From an uncultured Gemmatimonadota bacterium (GTDB taxonomy: Bacteria > Gemmatimonadota > Gemmatimonadetes > Gemmatimonadales > Gemmatimonadaceae), in assembly GCA_903910555.1 (NCBI GenBank), contig CAIVZZ010000005.1, forward strand, positions 62,001 to 126,000: DNA of 64,000 nt, given 5' to 3'. Numbering within the stretch: position 1 is the first letter of the stretch; each line of letters opens with the position of its first letter. Positions 53,113 through 61,091 of the stretch are shown here, in pieces. A program made the translations under genes and the position numbers. The notes under the pieces were generated by a model. The model was not told where the DNA came from. It ran no database searches and worked only from the letters and a program-made list of their open reading frames with translations.

Positions 53113-54086
53113 ACCCGGGCGGGCAGCTCGACCGTCACGGGTTTGGAATCGCGGTCGGACACGCGACCGATGTCGCCGGTGCGACGGGACTCACGGTCGT
53201 GCGCGGAGTCGATGGACCGCTGCGCGCTTCGGCGCATGTACTTGGGCGCGCCACCGGGTCACGCGAACTCGCACTGCTCGATCCGTCCGCGCATAACGAT
53301 CGCATCGATGCGATCATGCTCACCGGCGGCTCGGCCTACGGACTCGATGCCGCCGCCGGCGTGATGCGGTGGATGGAAGAGCGCGGACGCGGATACGCAG
53401 TGTCGGGTGGAGTGGTGCCGATTGTCCCCGCCGCGGTGCTGTTCGATCTCGCGCCGCTCGGTCGCTTCGACGCGCGGCCCACAGCGGAGATGGCGTATCG
53501 CGCGTGCGACGATGCGAAGGCCGATAGGATCGAAGAGGGAAGCGTTGGTGCGGGAACTGGATGCACGGTGGGTAAGGCGGCGGGTTCCGCGCGCAGTATG
53601 AAAGGCGGCGTTGGAATCGCTGTTTCCGGCGCCGAGGGCGCAGACGGTGTGATGGCCGCGGCAATCGTGGCAGTGAACTCGGTTGGTCACGTGCGCGATA
53701 TGGACGGGACGATCATTGCAGGACCGCGCGGCGCAGATGGGAAGCCGGGGGATGCTGAACTGATCATCGCAGCCGGCGCACCACGGCCCGAACGCGAATC
53801 AGGGGCGAACACGACGCTTGCGGTGGTCGCCCTCAATGTTGCGATGAGCAAAGTCGAGCTGCATCAAATCGCGAGAGCTGCGAGCGCGGCACTGTACCGG
53901 CGGATCGGGCCGGCGGGGACGAGCTTTGATGGTGATGTGGTTTTTGCGGTCTCGCCGATGAGCGGGCGGACGGGGTCGCTGATTCAGGCGGAGGTTATCG
54001 CGGTCGCGGCGCTCGAAGAGGCGATTGTGAGGGCGGTGCAATTCGCAAAAGGGCGGGAAGGAATTCCTGGACTGCAGGAGCTTTGA
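53109..54086 (+). CDS. P1/S58-family peptidase (DmpA/aminopeptidase-like)
   Basis: This is a 325-residue self-processing N-terminal-nucleophile hydrolase of family S58. Typical segments are GFGIAVGHATDVAGATGLTVV, IDAIMLTGGSAYGLDAAAGVM, EGSVGAGTGCTVGKAAG, and the processing region SGANTTLAVVALNVAMS. The Asn-Thr bond at N234-T235 is the predicted autocleavage site, with threonine as nucleophile as in ThnT-like members rather than the Gly-Ser of DmpA. There is no signal peptide. The GTG at 53109 overlaps the zinc-finger stop and is preferred to a GTG at 53070. It is the last gene of the run beginning with the reductase. Confidence 0.88.
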   Translation: MNPGGQLDRHGFGIAVGHATDVAGATGLTVVRGVDGPLRASAHVLGRATGSRELALLDPSAHNDRIDAIMLTGGSAYGLDAAAGVMRWMEERGRGYAVSGGVVPIVPAAVLFDLAPLGRFDARPTAEMAYRACDDAKADRIEEGSVGAGTGCTVGKAAGSARSMKGGVGIAVSGAEGADGVMAAAIVAVNSVGHVRDMDGTIIAGPRGADGKPGDAELIIAAGAPRPERESGANTTLAVVALNVAMSKVELHQIARAASAALYRRIGPAGTSFDGDVVFAVSPMSGRTGSLIQAEVIAVAALEEAIVRAVQFAKGREGIPGLQEL

Positions 54087-54098
54087 ACTGCATACCAC

Positions 54099-54243
54099 GA
54101 GTGAACCGTTAACCACTAACTGTTGGTCGGTGTTCTGTTAAAAAATCAGTCCTGGCATCGAGCTGCGTCGAAGCGGGCCGTGGCCAGGACTGATTTTCTT
54201 ACCTTGGTTAACCAACCAACAGTTAGTAGTTGACAGTTCACTC
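54099..54243. terminator. Nested double inverted repeat between convergent genes (GTTAAC family)
   Basis: The outer arms (54099-54127 and 54215-54243) read GAGTGAACCGTTAACCACT... and ...AGTTGACAGTTCACTC, the same sequence as the 23.5-kb hairpin. Inside them is a perfect 15-bp stem, AAAATCAGTCCTGGC (54142-54156) and GCCAGGACTGATTTT (54183-54197), A-rich on one side and T-rich on the other, which is a good two-way terminator. Confidence 0.8.
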
Positions 54244-54255
54244 GCCGTTGCCCTT

Positions 54256-54678
54256 TCAACTAACCAAGCCATTCATCGGCGCCACCGGCGCCCCCACACG
54301 GACGTGCAGAAACACCTCCGCTCGCAGCTCCCCGTCGATATCCACTTTCATCGTGTGTGGCCCCGCATGCTGCAGCGGCAGATCGATCGCCGCGATCACG
54401 GGAATATCCAGCTCGTACGAGCCCGCCGGCGGTTTGCCGACTTCGATCTCGCCCGACGATGACCAGATCTCTTCGCCGCCCGGCCCCATCCAGCCGAACG
54501 CGAGTGTGTGCATCCCCTCGTCGCCCTCCTCGGCTTTCAGGCGCACGACGAGCGTCGCGCGCGGGTGCACGGCGGGAAGCGCACCGATCTGCAGCGCGTC
54601 GAACACGCCGAGGATGTTGAGCTTCCCTTCCTGGGAAATGTTGGCGGCGTCGGCGAAGAGAGCGAAGGAAACATGCAT
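54256..54678 (-). CDS. Uncharacterised cytosolic beta-rich protein (DUF6941-like)
   Basis: This is a 140-residue protein with no signal peptide. It opens HVSFALFADAANISQEGKLNILGVFD and continues with HPRATLVVRLKAEEGDEGMHTLAF and GPHTMKVDIDGELRAEVFLHV. This alternating pattern predicts a beta-sandwich. It resembles the small DUF6941 family seen across many phyla, which has no known role. Its ATG lies in an ATGCATGC palindrome beside a GC-rich hairpin that separates it from the divergent transporter gene. Confidence 0.7.
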   Translation of the reverse strand: MHVSFALFADAANISQEGKLNILGVFDALQIGALPAVHPRATLVVRLKAEEGDEGMHTLAFGWMGPGGEEIWSSSGEIEVGKPPAGSYELDIPVIAAIDLPLQHAGPHTMKVDIDGELRAEVFLHVRVGAPVAPMNGLVS

Positions 54679-54690
54679 GCTTGAAACTAC

Positions 54691-54752
54691 AGACGGCGGA
54701 CGGCGGACGGCAGACGGCAGCTGAGTTTTCCGCCGTCTGCCGTCCGCCGTCT
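54691..54752. repeat. GC-rich palindrome of AGACGGCGG units
   Basis: The left arm AGACGGCGGACGGCGGACGG plus CAGACGGC pairs with CCGCCGTCTGCCGTCCGCCG plus TCT around the loop AGCTGAGTTTT. The left arm has one extra CGGACGG unit. It fills most of the 90-bp gap between two divergent genes, flanked on both sides by ATGCATGC. Confidence 0.85.
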
Positions 54753-54768
54753 TTGGTTACTTTTATGC

Positions 54769-55683
54769 ATGCCTGACGAGTCACGCCGAAACGTTCTGGT
54801 CACCGAGGGGCTGCTGGTGCTCATGTCCATCATCTGGGGCATGAACTTCGCCGTCATGAAATACGGCACCGACGTCCTCGAACCGTTCGCGTACAACGGG
54901 GTGCGGCTCGCGATCGGTTCGATCGTGATGCTCGCGATCCTCTATACGCGTAAAATGCCGCACCTTCCGTGGCGCGACATTCGCGGACTCATGCTGCTCG
55001 GATCGCTCGGGACCGGTCTCTACCAGCTCTTCTTCATCACCGGCCTCGCGATGACGCGCGCCGGCACCGCATCGCTCGTGATCGCATCGAGTCCCGCGAT
55101 CATCGCAATCGTCGGCCGGTTCATGGGCGTCGAGAAAGTCAGCGGGCGGGCGGTGTGGGGGATCGTGATTTCGCTCGCGGGAATCGCGTTTGTGATTCTC
55201 ACGTCGGCCGATTCGAACGAAGGAAATCCGTCGATGGTTGGCGATCTCCTCGTGCTCGCGTCGGTCGTCTGCTGGTCGTTCTACACGCATCTCATGCGGC
55301 CATACACGGTGCGCATCGACGGAATTCAGATTGCAACCTGGTCGCTGATCGGCGGCACGATACCCGTTTTCCTGATCGCGATTCCGTCGATGATGCGCGT
55401 GCACTGGGCTGCGGTCGCACCGCTGACGTGGGGAGCGATTCTCTACAGCGGCATCGGCAGCATGGGGATCGCGTATTTATTTTGGTATCGGGGGGTGCGC
55501 GTGATCGGGTCGACCCGAACGGCGATGTTTTCGAATCTCCAGCCGATCGTCACGCTTGCGGGATCGTGGCCGCTGCTCGGTGAGCAGCCAACGCTCGTGC
55601 AGGGAGTCGGCGTCGCTGCGGTGCTCGGCGGACTTCTGCTCACGCGCCAGCCTTCCGCACCTGAACCCGCGCACGGCGAATGA
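54769..55683 (+). CDS. EamA/DMT-family transporter
   Basis: This is a 304-residue inner-membrane protein with ten predicted helices in two EamA repeats. The first begins LVLMSIIWGMNFAVMKYG and the second begins LVLASVVCWSFYTHLMRPY; each ends with the conserved glycine/proline-rich helix (GTASLVIASSPAIIAIVGRF; STRTAMFSNLQPIVTLAGSW). Members move metabolites such as amino acids or purines; the substrate is not readable. It is the first gene of an overlapping run; its TGA overlaps the next ATG (ATGA). Confidence 0.92.
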   Translation: MPDESRRNVLVTEGLLVLMSIIWGMNFAVMKYGTDVLEPFAYNGVRLAIGSIVMLAILYTRKMPHLPWRDIRGLMLLGSLGTGLYQLFFITGLAMTRAGTASLVIASSPAIIAIVGRFMGVEKVSGRAVWGIVISLAGIAFVILTSADSNEGNPSMVGDLLVLASVVCWSFYTHLMRPYTVRIDGIQIATWSLIGGTIPVFLIAIPSMMRVHWAAVAPLTWGAILYSGIGSMGIAYLFWYRGVRVIGSTRTAMFSNLQPIVTLAGSWPLLGEQPTLVQGVGVAAVLGGLLLTRQPSAPEPAHGE

Positions 55684-56372
55684 AGATCGTCCTCTTCGAT
55701 ATCGACGGCACGCTGCTGTGGACGAAGGGTGCGGGCCGCCGCGCGATGGAGCGCGCGCTCGCGGCAAACATCGGCACGAGCGGACCAACGGAACACCGCT
55801 ACGACGGGAAGACCGACCGGCAGATCATTCGCGAAGCGATGAGCATGTCGGGGTTTGCAGACGCTGATGTCGAATCGAAAATGGAGCCCGTGCTCGCGAG
55901 CTACATCGCGGAGCTGTTTGTCGAGCTCGATCGCGACGACCATGGTGTTGAGCTCCTTCCCGGTGTACACGCATTGCTCGACGCGCTCGAGCAGCGCGAC
56001 GATGTCGTGCTCGGGCTGCTCACCGGAAACATCGTCGACGGCGCCGAGCGAAAACTTCGCACGGTTGGGATCGACTTCGCGCGCTTTCCGGTTGGCGCGT
56101 ATGGAAGCGACGGTGAACATCGGCACGATTTGCCCGCCATCGCGCGCGACCGCGCGAGCGCGCACATTGGCCGCGCGGTCAGCGGCGATGCGTGCGTGAT
56201 CATCGGTGACACGCCGAGCGACGTGTCGTGCGGACGCGGAATCGGAGCGCGCGCGATAGCCGTTGCGACCGGGCACTACGACGTTGCCGCACTCGCGGCG
56301 TGCAATCCGTACGCCGTGTTTGCCGACCTCACCGACACCGCCGCGCTCGTGCAGGCGATCGTCGATGCGTGA
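55680..56372 (+). CDS. HAD-superfamily phosphatase (phosphoglycolate-phosphatase-like)
   Basis: This is a 230-residue HAD hydrolase with intact motifs: KIVLFDIDGTLLWTKGAG (nucleophile and general acid), LGLLTGNIVDGA, and CVIIGDTPSDVSCGRGIGA (Mg2+ ligands). The cap region is helical, subclass I. It likely removes phosphate from a small metabolite in the cytosol. In contrast to the HAD protein beside glcF, its catalytic set looks complete. It overlaps EamA by four bases and the CYTH gene by eight (ATGCGTGA). Confidence 0.9.
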   Translation: MKIVLFDIDGTLLWTKGAGRRAMERALAANIGTSGPTEHRYDGKTDRQIIREAMSMSGFADADVESKMEPVLASYIAELFVELDRDDHGVELLPGVHALLDALEQRDDVVLGLLTGNIVDGAERKLRTVGIDFARFPVGAYGSDGEHRHDLPAIARDRASAHIGRAVSGDACVIIGDTPSDVSCGRGIGARAIAVATGHYDVAALAACNPYAVFADLTDTAALVQAIVDA

Positions 56373-56955
56373 GGTTGAACTCAAGAGCGTCGTGCCCGAT
56401 CCGGCACGTTTGCTAGCGGCGCTGCGCGCGGCGGGCGCCCTGAGCGCGCTCGAAGGGCGCCTGAGCGACACGCGCTACGATACGCCGGACCGCTCGCTCC
56501 TGACGCGCGATCATGTGCTGCGGCTTCGCGTTTTTTCAGACGACGCCGGTTCACAGGCGAGCCTCGACTGGAAGGGGCCCACTTCGCTCGCCGACGGGTA
56601 TAAAGTTCGTGAAGAGCTCAGCACGACTGTCGGCGATGCGAACGCGCTCGCGCGGCTTCTCGAAGGTCTGGGGTACGTCGTGATCCGCGAAGTGCAGCGC
56701 GAAATTTCGCAATTCAAGTTTCGTGATACCGTCGTCCGCGTCGAGCAATACCCGCGGATGGATGCGCTCGTTGAGGTCGAGGGTGAGCCGGCCGCGATCG
56801 AGTCGGCGATCGCCGGCATGGGTTTGCCCCGTGCGGGATTCACGCCCGAACGTCTGGGCGATTTTGTCGCACGCTTCGAGGCGCGCAGTGCACAACGCGC
56901 CGCGCTGAGCGATCGCGAACTCGCCGGTGACTATCGTTACGCTACCAATGCCTGA
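56365..56955 (+). CDS. CYTH-domain protein (class IV adenylate cyclase-like)
   Basis: This is a 196-residue CYTH/triphosphate-tunnel protein. The N-terminal ExExK signature is REVELKS, and the tunnel strands follow as LSDTRYDTPDRSLLTRDHVLRLRVF, WKGPT, and VRVEQYPRMDALVEVEGEP with alternating charged residues. The closest described groups are CyaB-like adenylate cyclases and thiamine triphosphatases; the activity cannot be chosen by eye. The ATG at 56365 overlaps the HAD stop by eight bases, and its own stop overlaps the M14 gene by eight. Confidence 0.88.
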   Translation: MREVELKSVVPDPARLLAALRAAGALSALEGRLSDTRYDTPDRSLLTRDHVLRLRVFSDDAGSQASLDWKGPTSLADGYKVREELSTTVGDANALARLLEGLGYVVIREVQREISQFKFRDTVVRVEQYPRMDALVEVEGEPAAIESAIAGMGLPRAGFTPERLGDFVARFEARSAQRAALSDRELAGDYRYATNA

Positions 56956-59635
56956 AGGCACGCCGCCCGGTTCGCAGGCCGCTCCCGAGGCCGCCGCTTT
57001 CGCGATGCCGGAGTTCACACGCGCACTCCGCGGAATCGCATCGGCGAACGGACTCGGGCGTGCCGAGCACGCGGGCGTGTTTGGTCCTCTGCTCGCGGCG
57101 CGCAAACTTGCGGAACAAGCCGGAAGTGTGCGCGCGCGTGTCGCTGCGTTCGATGCCGCACGCCTCAAGCGCGCATGGCTCGAGTCAATCGAAGCGATTT
57201 CCAGTGCGCGTGTACCGAAGGACGGGCCCGACCGTCGCGCGCTTCATGCGCGCATTCTCGAACAGGCCGAGCCGGTGATGGCGGCGATCCCTGCGCTGGA
57301 AGCCGCGGCGGTCCGACTGCGCACCGCCGGCGATGCGCCCGACGCCACCGCATGGCAGCTGTGGCTTCGCGCGGTACAAGCGCTGTTCGATGCCGCTGAT
57401 CGCTTTTGGTTCGCGATCGAGCCCGAGCTTGGGCCGCGTCCGCGCACGAAGCAAAAAGCACCGGGCAAAATCGCGCGCGTGCTGGCGGTCGTCATGTTCG
57501 GGCTTTCGGTGTTCGCGGGCGCCGCGCAGGCGCAGCACGTTGTCGTGCGCGTCCCCGGTGTTTCACCCGATTCGTTGCGCGCGCACGGATTCGATGTGGT
57601 CGGTTCTGAACGGGGCACGCCGATCGTCGTCGCGGACCCGGCGCAGCTCGCGAAGATGGCGGCGCGCGGCTGGCGCGCGACTACCATCAAGGCACCGGGA
57701 ATCCCTGTGGTGAGCCGCATAGGCGCACAGGTGATTCAGGCCACCACGGTTTATCGCGACTACGACGATCCCGCGCGCGGCGTGCGTTTTTTCATCGATT
57801 CAATGGTGAAGAACAATCCTCGTGTCTCCGTCGACACGCTGGGCCTTTCGTATCAGGGCCGTCCGATGATTGCCGTGAAAATCGGCGCGAAGGACGACAG
57901 CCCGCAGCGCCCGAACGTGCTCTTCATGGCGACCTACCATGCGCGCGAGTGGGCGGCGACAGAGATGGCGATGCGGCTCATTAAGTATCTCGCGGCGCCG
58001 CCGGGAACGAATGCACGCGTCGATTCGCTCGTGCAGGCCCGTGATATATGGATCCTGCCGGTCGCGAATCCGGACGGATACGAATACACCTTCACGAACG
58101 ATCGGCTGTGGCGAAAGACGCGGACGCCGCAGGCAGGCGGCGCGTTTGGAGTCGACATGAATCGCAATCACAGGCAGAACTGGGGCCTCGACGACGTCGG
58201 CTCGTCGTCCGACCCGACCTCGGATATTTATCGAGGCACGGCACCGGAATCGGAAATCGAAGTGCGGAACATCGTCGCGTTTCACGCGGCGCATCCGCCG
58301 GTGATTTCGGTGAGTTACCACACGTACGCCGGCCTGCTGCTCTTTTCGCCGAGCGCGGTGTACGGACAGCTCTCGGCGGATCTCCCGGTGTACCGCACCC
58401 TCGCCGGCACCAATCAGCGCAGCGCGATCAAAGACAATCTCCCCGGCGCACAGCGAAGCTACTACTCGCCGAACACGGCGTGGACGCTGTACACGACGAA
58501 CGGCGAGTACAACGACTGGGCGTCGGCCAAGTACGGCACCGTTTCGTTCACGCCGGAAATGACCAGTGGCTATCAGAACAGCAATTACTACGGCTTCGAA
58601 TTCCCGGACGACGAGTCGCAGCTGCAGCAGCTGTTCACCGACAACCTTCCATTCGCGCTCGATGCAATTGAGAGTGCGCGCGATCCCCTTGGCTATGTGA
58701 GCCCGACGACGTTCTATCACGCGGATCGCGTCGTGCTCGAAAGCGTGTCGCCGACCGTTCAGTTTACGGTTCCGGCGGCGATGGCATCGGGCGCATCGGT
58801 ATCAGCGCCCAATCCGCTCTCGTTTCGGATCGATACCACGGACGCCGGGAAGTACACGCGCCGCGTAATCGCTGCCCCTCCTGCGCGCCCAACGGGCCTC
58901 AGCATCAGTGCCGGCGGCCAGACCGCGAACTTCAATGTGCTTGCGATCAACGGCGGCGAGCCGGCAGAAACAGGATGGACCGGCAATCAGTTCATCCACG
59001 ATTCTACGTTCGCCGTTGCCGGAAAGTATTCGTGGTATTCCGCGAGCGGCGGTGATCTCAAGTCTCCAGTCATAGCCGTCCCCGCTGCGTCCGATACCGT
59101 TTCACTCTTATTCTGGACACGCTACGCGGGAAGCGGCTACAGCGAACTGCCGTACGGCGACGTCAACTTGTCGATCGATGGCGGCACGACGTTCCAGCGC
59201 ATCATGCGCCTCGAAGGATTCGCACCACTGTTCTATCCCGAGCAGGTGACGGTGGGCGGAGTGAAAGGGAAGAACGTCGTGTTTGATTTTGTGCCGAACG
59301 GTCTCCCCTGGAGCCTGGATGAGATCGCGGTGGTCGCGCACGGCGCCGTCACCACGACGCCGACGTCGAATACCTTCGCGCTGATCCCCTCGGAAAACCC
59401 GGTGCATCATAGCATCGTGTATTTCCCGTGGCCGTTCGCCAACGCAACCGGTGACATTCTCGCGTACGATTTCAGCGGGCGTCTCGTCTGGAAAACGAGC
59501 GTCACCACGGCCGGCGGCAACATCGCGTGGGACCTCAACACGGGACGTGTGGCGAATGGCGTGTATGTCGTGATCGCGCGAAGCGGAACCAGGACGCTCC
59601 GGCTCAAACTCTTCGTGGTGAGGAACGGGTCGTGA
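56948..59635 (+). CDS. M14 zinc carboxypeptidase with N-terminal cytoplasmic extension
   Basis: This is an 895-residue protein. Residues 1-175 are alpha-helical and lack an export signal. A hydrophobic segment (RVLAVVMFGLSVFAGAAQAQ, about 177-197) looks like a signal or anchor. The M14 peptidase domain follows with Zn ligands H331 and E334 (TYHAREWAATE), H458 (SVSYHTYAG), and catalytic E537 (SFTPEMTSG). Downstream is a beta-sandwich region, and a C-terminal FlgD/type-IX-sorting-like Ig domain (YDFSGRLVWK, NGVYVVIARSGTRTLRLKLF). No usable start codon with a basic n-region precedes the hydrophobic segment, so the extension appears genuine. ATG at 56948 is favoured over GTG at 56927. It overlaps acpS by four bases. 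Confidence 0.88.
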   Translation: MPEGTPPGSQAAPEAAAFAMPEFTRALRGIASANGLGRAEHAGVFGPLLAARKLAEQAGSVRARVAAFDAARLKRAWLESIEAISSARVPKDGPDRRALHARILEQAEPVMAAIPALEAAAVRLRTAGDAPDATAWQLWLRAVQALFDAADRFWFAIEPELGPRPRTKQKAPGKIARVLAVVMFGLSVFAGAAQAQHVVVRVPGVSPDSLRAHGFDVVGSERGTPIVVADPAQLAKMAARGWRATTIKAPGIPVVSRIGAQVIQATTVYRDYDDPARGVRFFIDSMVKNNPRVSVDTLGLSYQGRPMIAVKIGAKDDSPQRPNVLFMATYHAREWAATEMAMRLIKYLAAPPGTNARVDSLVQARDIWILPVANPDGYEYTFTNDRLWRKTRTPQAGGAFGVDMNRNHRQNWGLDDVGSSSDPTSDIYRGTAPESEIEVRNIVAFHAAHPPVISVSYHTYAGLLLFSPSAVYGQLSADLPVYRTLAGTNQRSAIKDNLPGAQRSYYSPNTAWTLYTTNGEYNDWASAKYGTVSFTPEMTSGYQNSNYYGFEFPDDESQLQQLFTDNLPFALDAIESARDPLGYVSPTTFYHADRVVLESVSPTVQFTVPAAMASGASVSAPNPLSFRIDTTDAGKYTRRVIAAPPARPTGLSISAGGQTANFNVLAINGGEPAETGWTGNQFIHDSTFAVAGKYSWYSASGGDLKSPVIAVPAASDTVSLLFWTRYAGSGYSELPYGDVNLSIDGGTTFQRIMRLEGFAPLFYPEQVTVGGVKGKNVVFDFVPNGLPWSLDEIAVVAHGAVTTTPTSNTFALIPSENPVHHSIVYFPWPFANATGDILAYDFSGRLVWKTSVTTAGGNIAWDLNTGRVANGVYVVIARSGTRTLRLKLFVVRNGS

Positions 59636-60015
59636 TCGCAGGTATCGGCATCGATCTCGTCGACATCAGCCGTGTCGAACGCATGCTCGACGACAAAGGC
59701 CAGCGCGTACTCGATCGTCTGTTCACGCCTGATGAAGTCGCGTATGCCATGGCCCGGGCCCGCCCCGCCATGCATCTCGCGGCGCGCCTGGCCGCAAAGG
59801 AAGCCGCCTTCAAGGCGCTCGCCGGCTCCGACGATGCGCGGTTGATCGGCTGGCGTGAGGTGGAGGTCGTCGCGCGCGAGGGCCACTCGCCCACGATAGT
59901 CCTGCGCGGACGCGCCGATATCCGCGCGCGCGAGCTCGGCATCCAACATTTGTGGCTCTCACTCACGCATACCGATTCGGCGGCAGCGGCCACCGTTATT
60001 CTCGAGCGGGCGTAG
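59632..60015 (+). CDS. acpS: Holo-[acyl-carrier-protein] synthase
   Basis: This is a 127-residue phosphopantetheinyl transferase that activates acyl carrier protein with CoA. The Mg2+/CoA motif GIDLVDISRVER includes D8, and ARLAAKEAAFKAL carries the conserved glutamate and lysine. The start is a GTG that overlaps the M14 stop (GTGA); upstream in-frame starts lie inside the peptidase gene. The length matches the trimeric AcpS class. Confidence 0.95.
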   Translation: MIAGIGIDLVDISRVERMLDDKGQRVLDRLFTPDEVAYAMARARPAMHLAARLAAKEAAFKALAGSDDARLIGWREVEVVAREGHSPTIVLRGRADIRARELGIQHLWLSLTHTDSAAAATVILERA

Positions 60016-60044
60016 TCTTTTCGCTTCGCCGTTGTTGGTTGTCT

Positions 60045-61091
60045 CTAGTTCGCGAGCGGCATCGACGAAAACGCGTTCAGCGAGAGCTGTGACCTCTCGC
60101 CACGCTCGAGATGAAACAGCGCCGCACGGGCGATCATCGCGGCGTTGTCCGTCGCCAGCCGCGGACTCGGTGCGTAGACCATCGCGTCGTTTCCCACCTG
60201 CGCGCGCACGCGATCGCGCACCGCGCTCACGAGCGCTGCGTTGCACGCCACGCCTCCACCGAGCACCACGCGCGTGCGCTTCTTCGCGACCGCCGCGCGG
60301 ACTGTTTTCGCCGCGAGCGTCTCGATCAGCGCGTCCTGGAACGCTCGCGCGAGGTCCGCACGTTCCGCGTCGAGCGCGCCGCGCTGCTCCGCGTCGCGCA
60401 CGGCGTGCAGCACCGCGGTCTTCAGTCCGCTGAACGAGACGTCGTAGTAGTCGGCATCGCCCGCGCGCTGTCCGCCATTTAACATCGGGCGCGGAAAACG
60501 GAATCGCTTTGCGCTCCCTTCTTTCGCGAGTGCCTCAATGTGCCGCCCGCCGGGATACGGCAGGCCGAGCAGCTTCGCGACTTTATCAAACGCTTCACCG
60601 GCGGCGTCGTCACGCGTCGCGCCGAGCAGGTTGTACTCGCCCCACGCGGGCACGTCGAGCAGCATCGTGTGGCCGCCGCTTACAAGCAGCGCGGTGAACG
60701 GCGGTACGGCGCTGGCATCTTCAAGCGCCGTGGCAAATAGATGTCCCTCGAGATGATTCACTCCGATCACCGGAATGCCGAGCGACGCCGCAAGCGCTTT
60801 GGCGAAACTCACGCCAACAAGCAGCGCGCCGACAAGACCGGGTCCGTTCGTCACGCCGATTGCGTCGATACCGTCGAGCGGGCACCCCGCATCGGCGAGC
60901 GCGCGCTTCACCACGGGCGCAACCGCGGCAAGGTGCGCGCGCGAGGCGATCTCCGGCACGACGCCGCCAAAGATCGTGTGCACATCCTGCGATAGAATCA
61001 CCAGCGACTCGAGCGCCGCCGTTCCGCCGTCGGACGAGATCACCGCCGCGGACGTTTCGTCGCACGAACTCTCGATGCCGAGGACGCGCAC
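60045..61091 (-). CDS. tsaD: tRNA N6-adenosine threonylcarbamoyltransferase TsaD
   Basis: This is a 348-residue Kae1/TsaD protein that transfers threonylcarbamoyl to A37 of ANN-decoding tRNAs. VLGIESSCDETSAAVI opens the ASKHA fold. The metal ligands are in IGVNHLEGHLFATAL (HxxxH), LLVSGGHTMLL is the nucleotide-binding stretch, and GGGVACNAAL lies near the C-terminus. The GTG start directly follows the stop of the thioredoxin-like gene, with no gap. It is the last gene of the rsmB-rpe-thioredoxin-tsaD run. Confidence 0.96.
   Translation of the reverse strand: MRVLGIESSCDETSAAVISSDGGTAALESLVILSQDVHTIFGGVVPEIASRAHLAAVAPVVKRALADAGCPLDGIDAIGVTNGPGLVGALLVGVSFAKALAASLGIPVIGVNHLEGHLFATALEDASAVPPFTALLVSGGHTMLLDVPAWGEYNLLGATRDDAAGEAFDKVAKLLGLPYPGGRHIEALAKEGSAKRFRFPRPMLNGGQRAGDADYYDVSFSGLKTAVLHAVRDAEQRGALDAERADLARAFQDALIETLAAKTVRAAVAKKRTRVVLGGGVACNAALVSAVRDRVRAQVGNDAMVYAPSPRLATDNAAMIARAALFHLERGERSQLSLNAFSSMPLAN

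Noticed and set aside
56263-56364. N-terminal extension of the CYTH protein
   Set aside because: It lies inside the HAD gene in another frame; the ExExK motif must be near the N-terminus, matching the ATG at 56365.
56948-59635. Evidence for a type IX secretion system
   Set aside because: Only a weak C-terminal similarity is seen and no Por/Gld components are in the window; a FlgD-like Ig domain explains it equally well.
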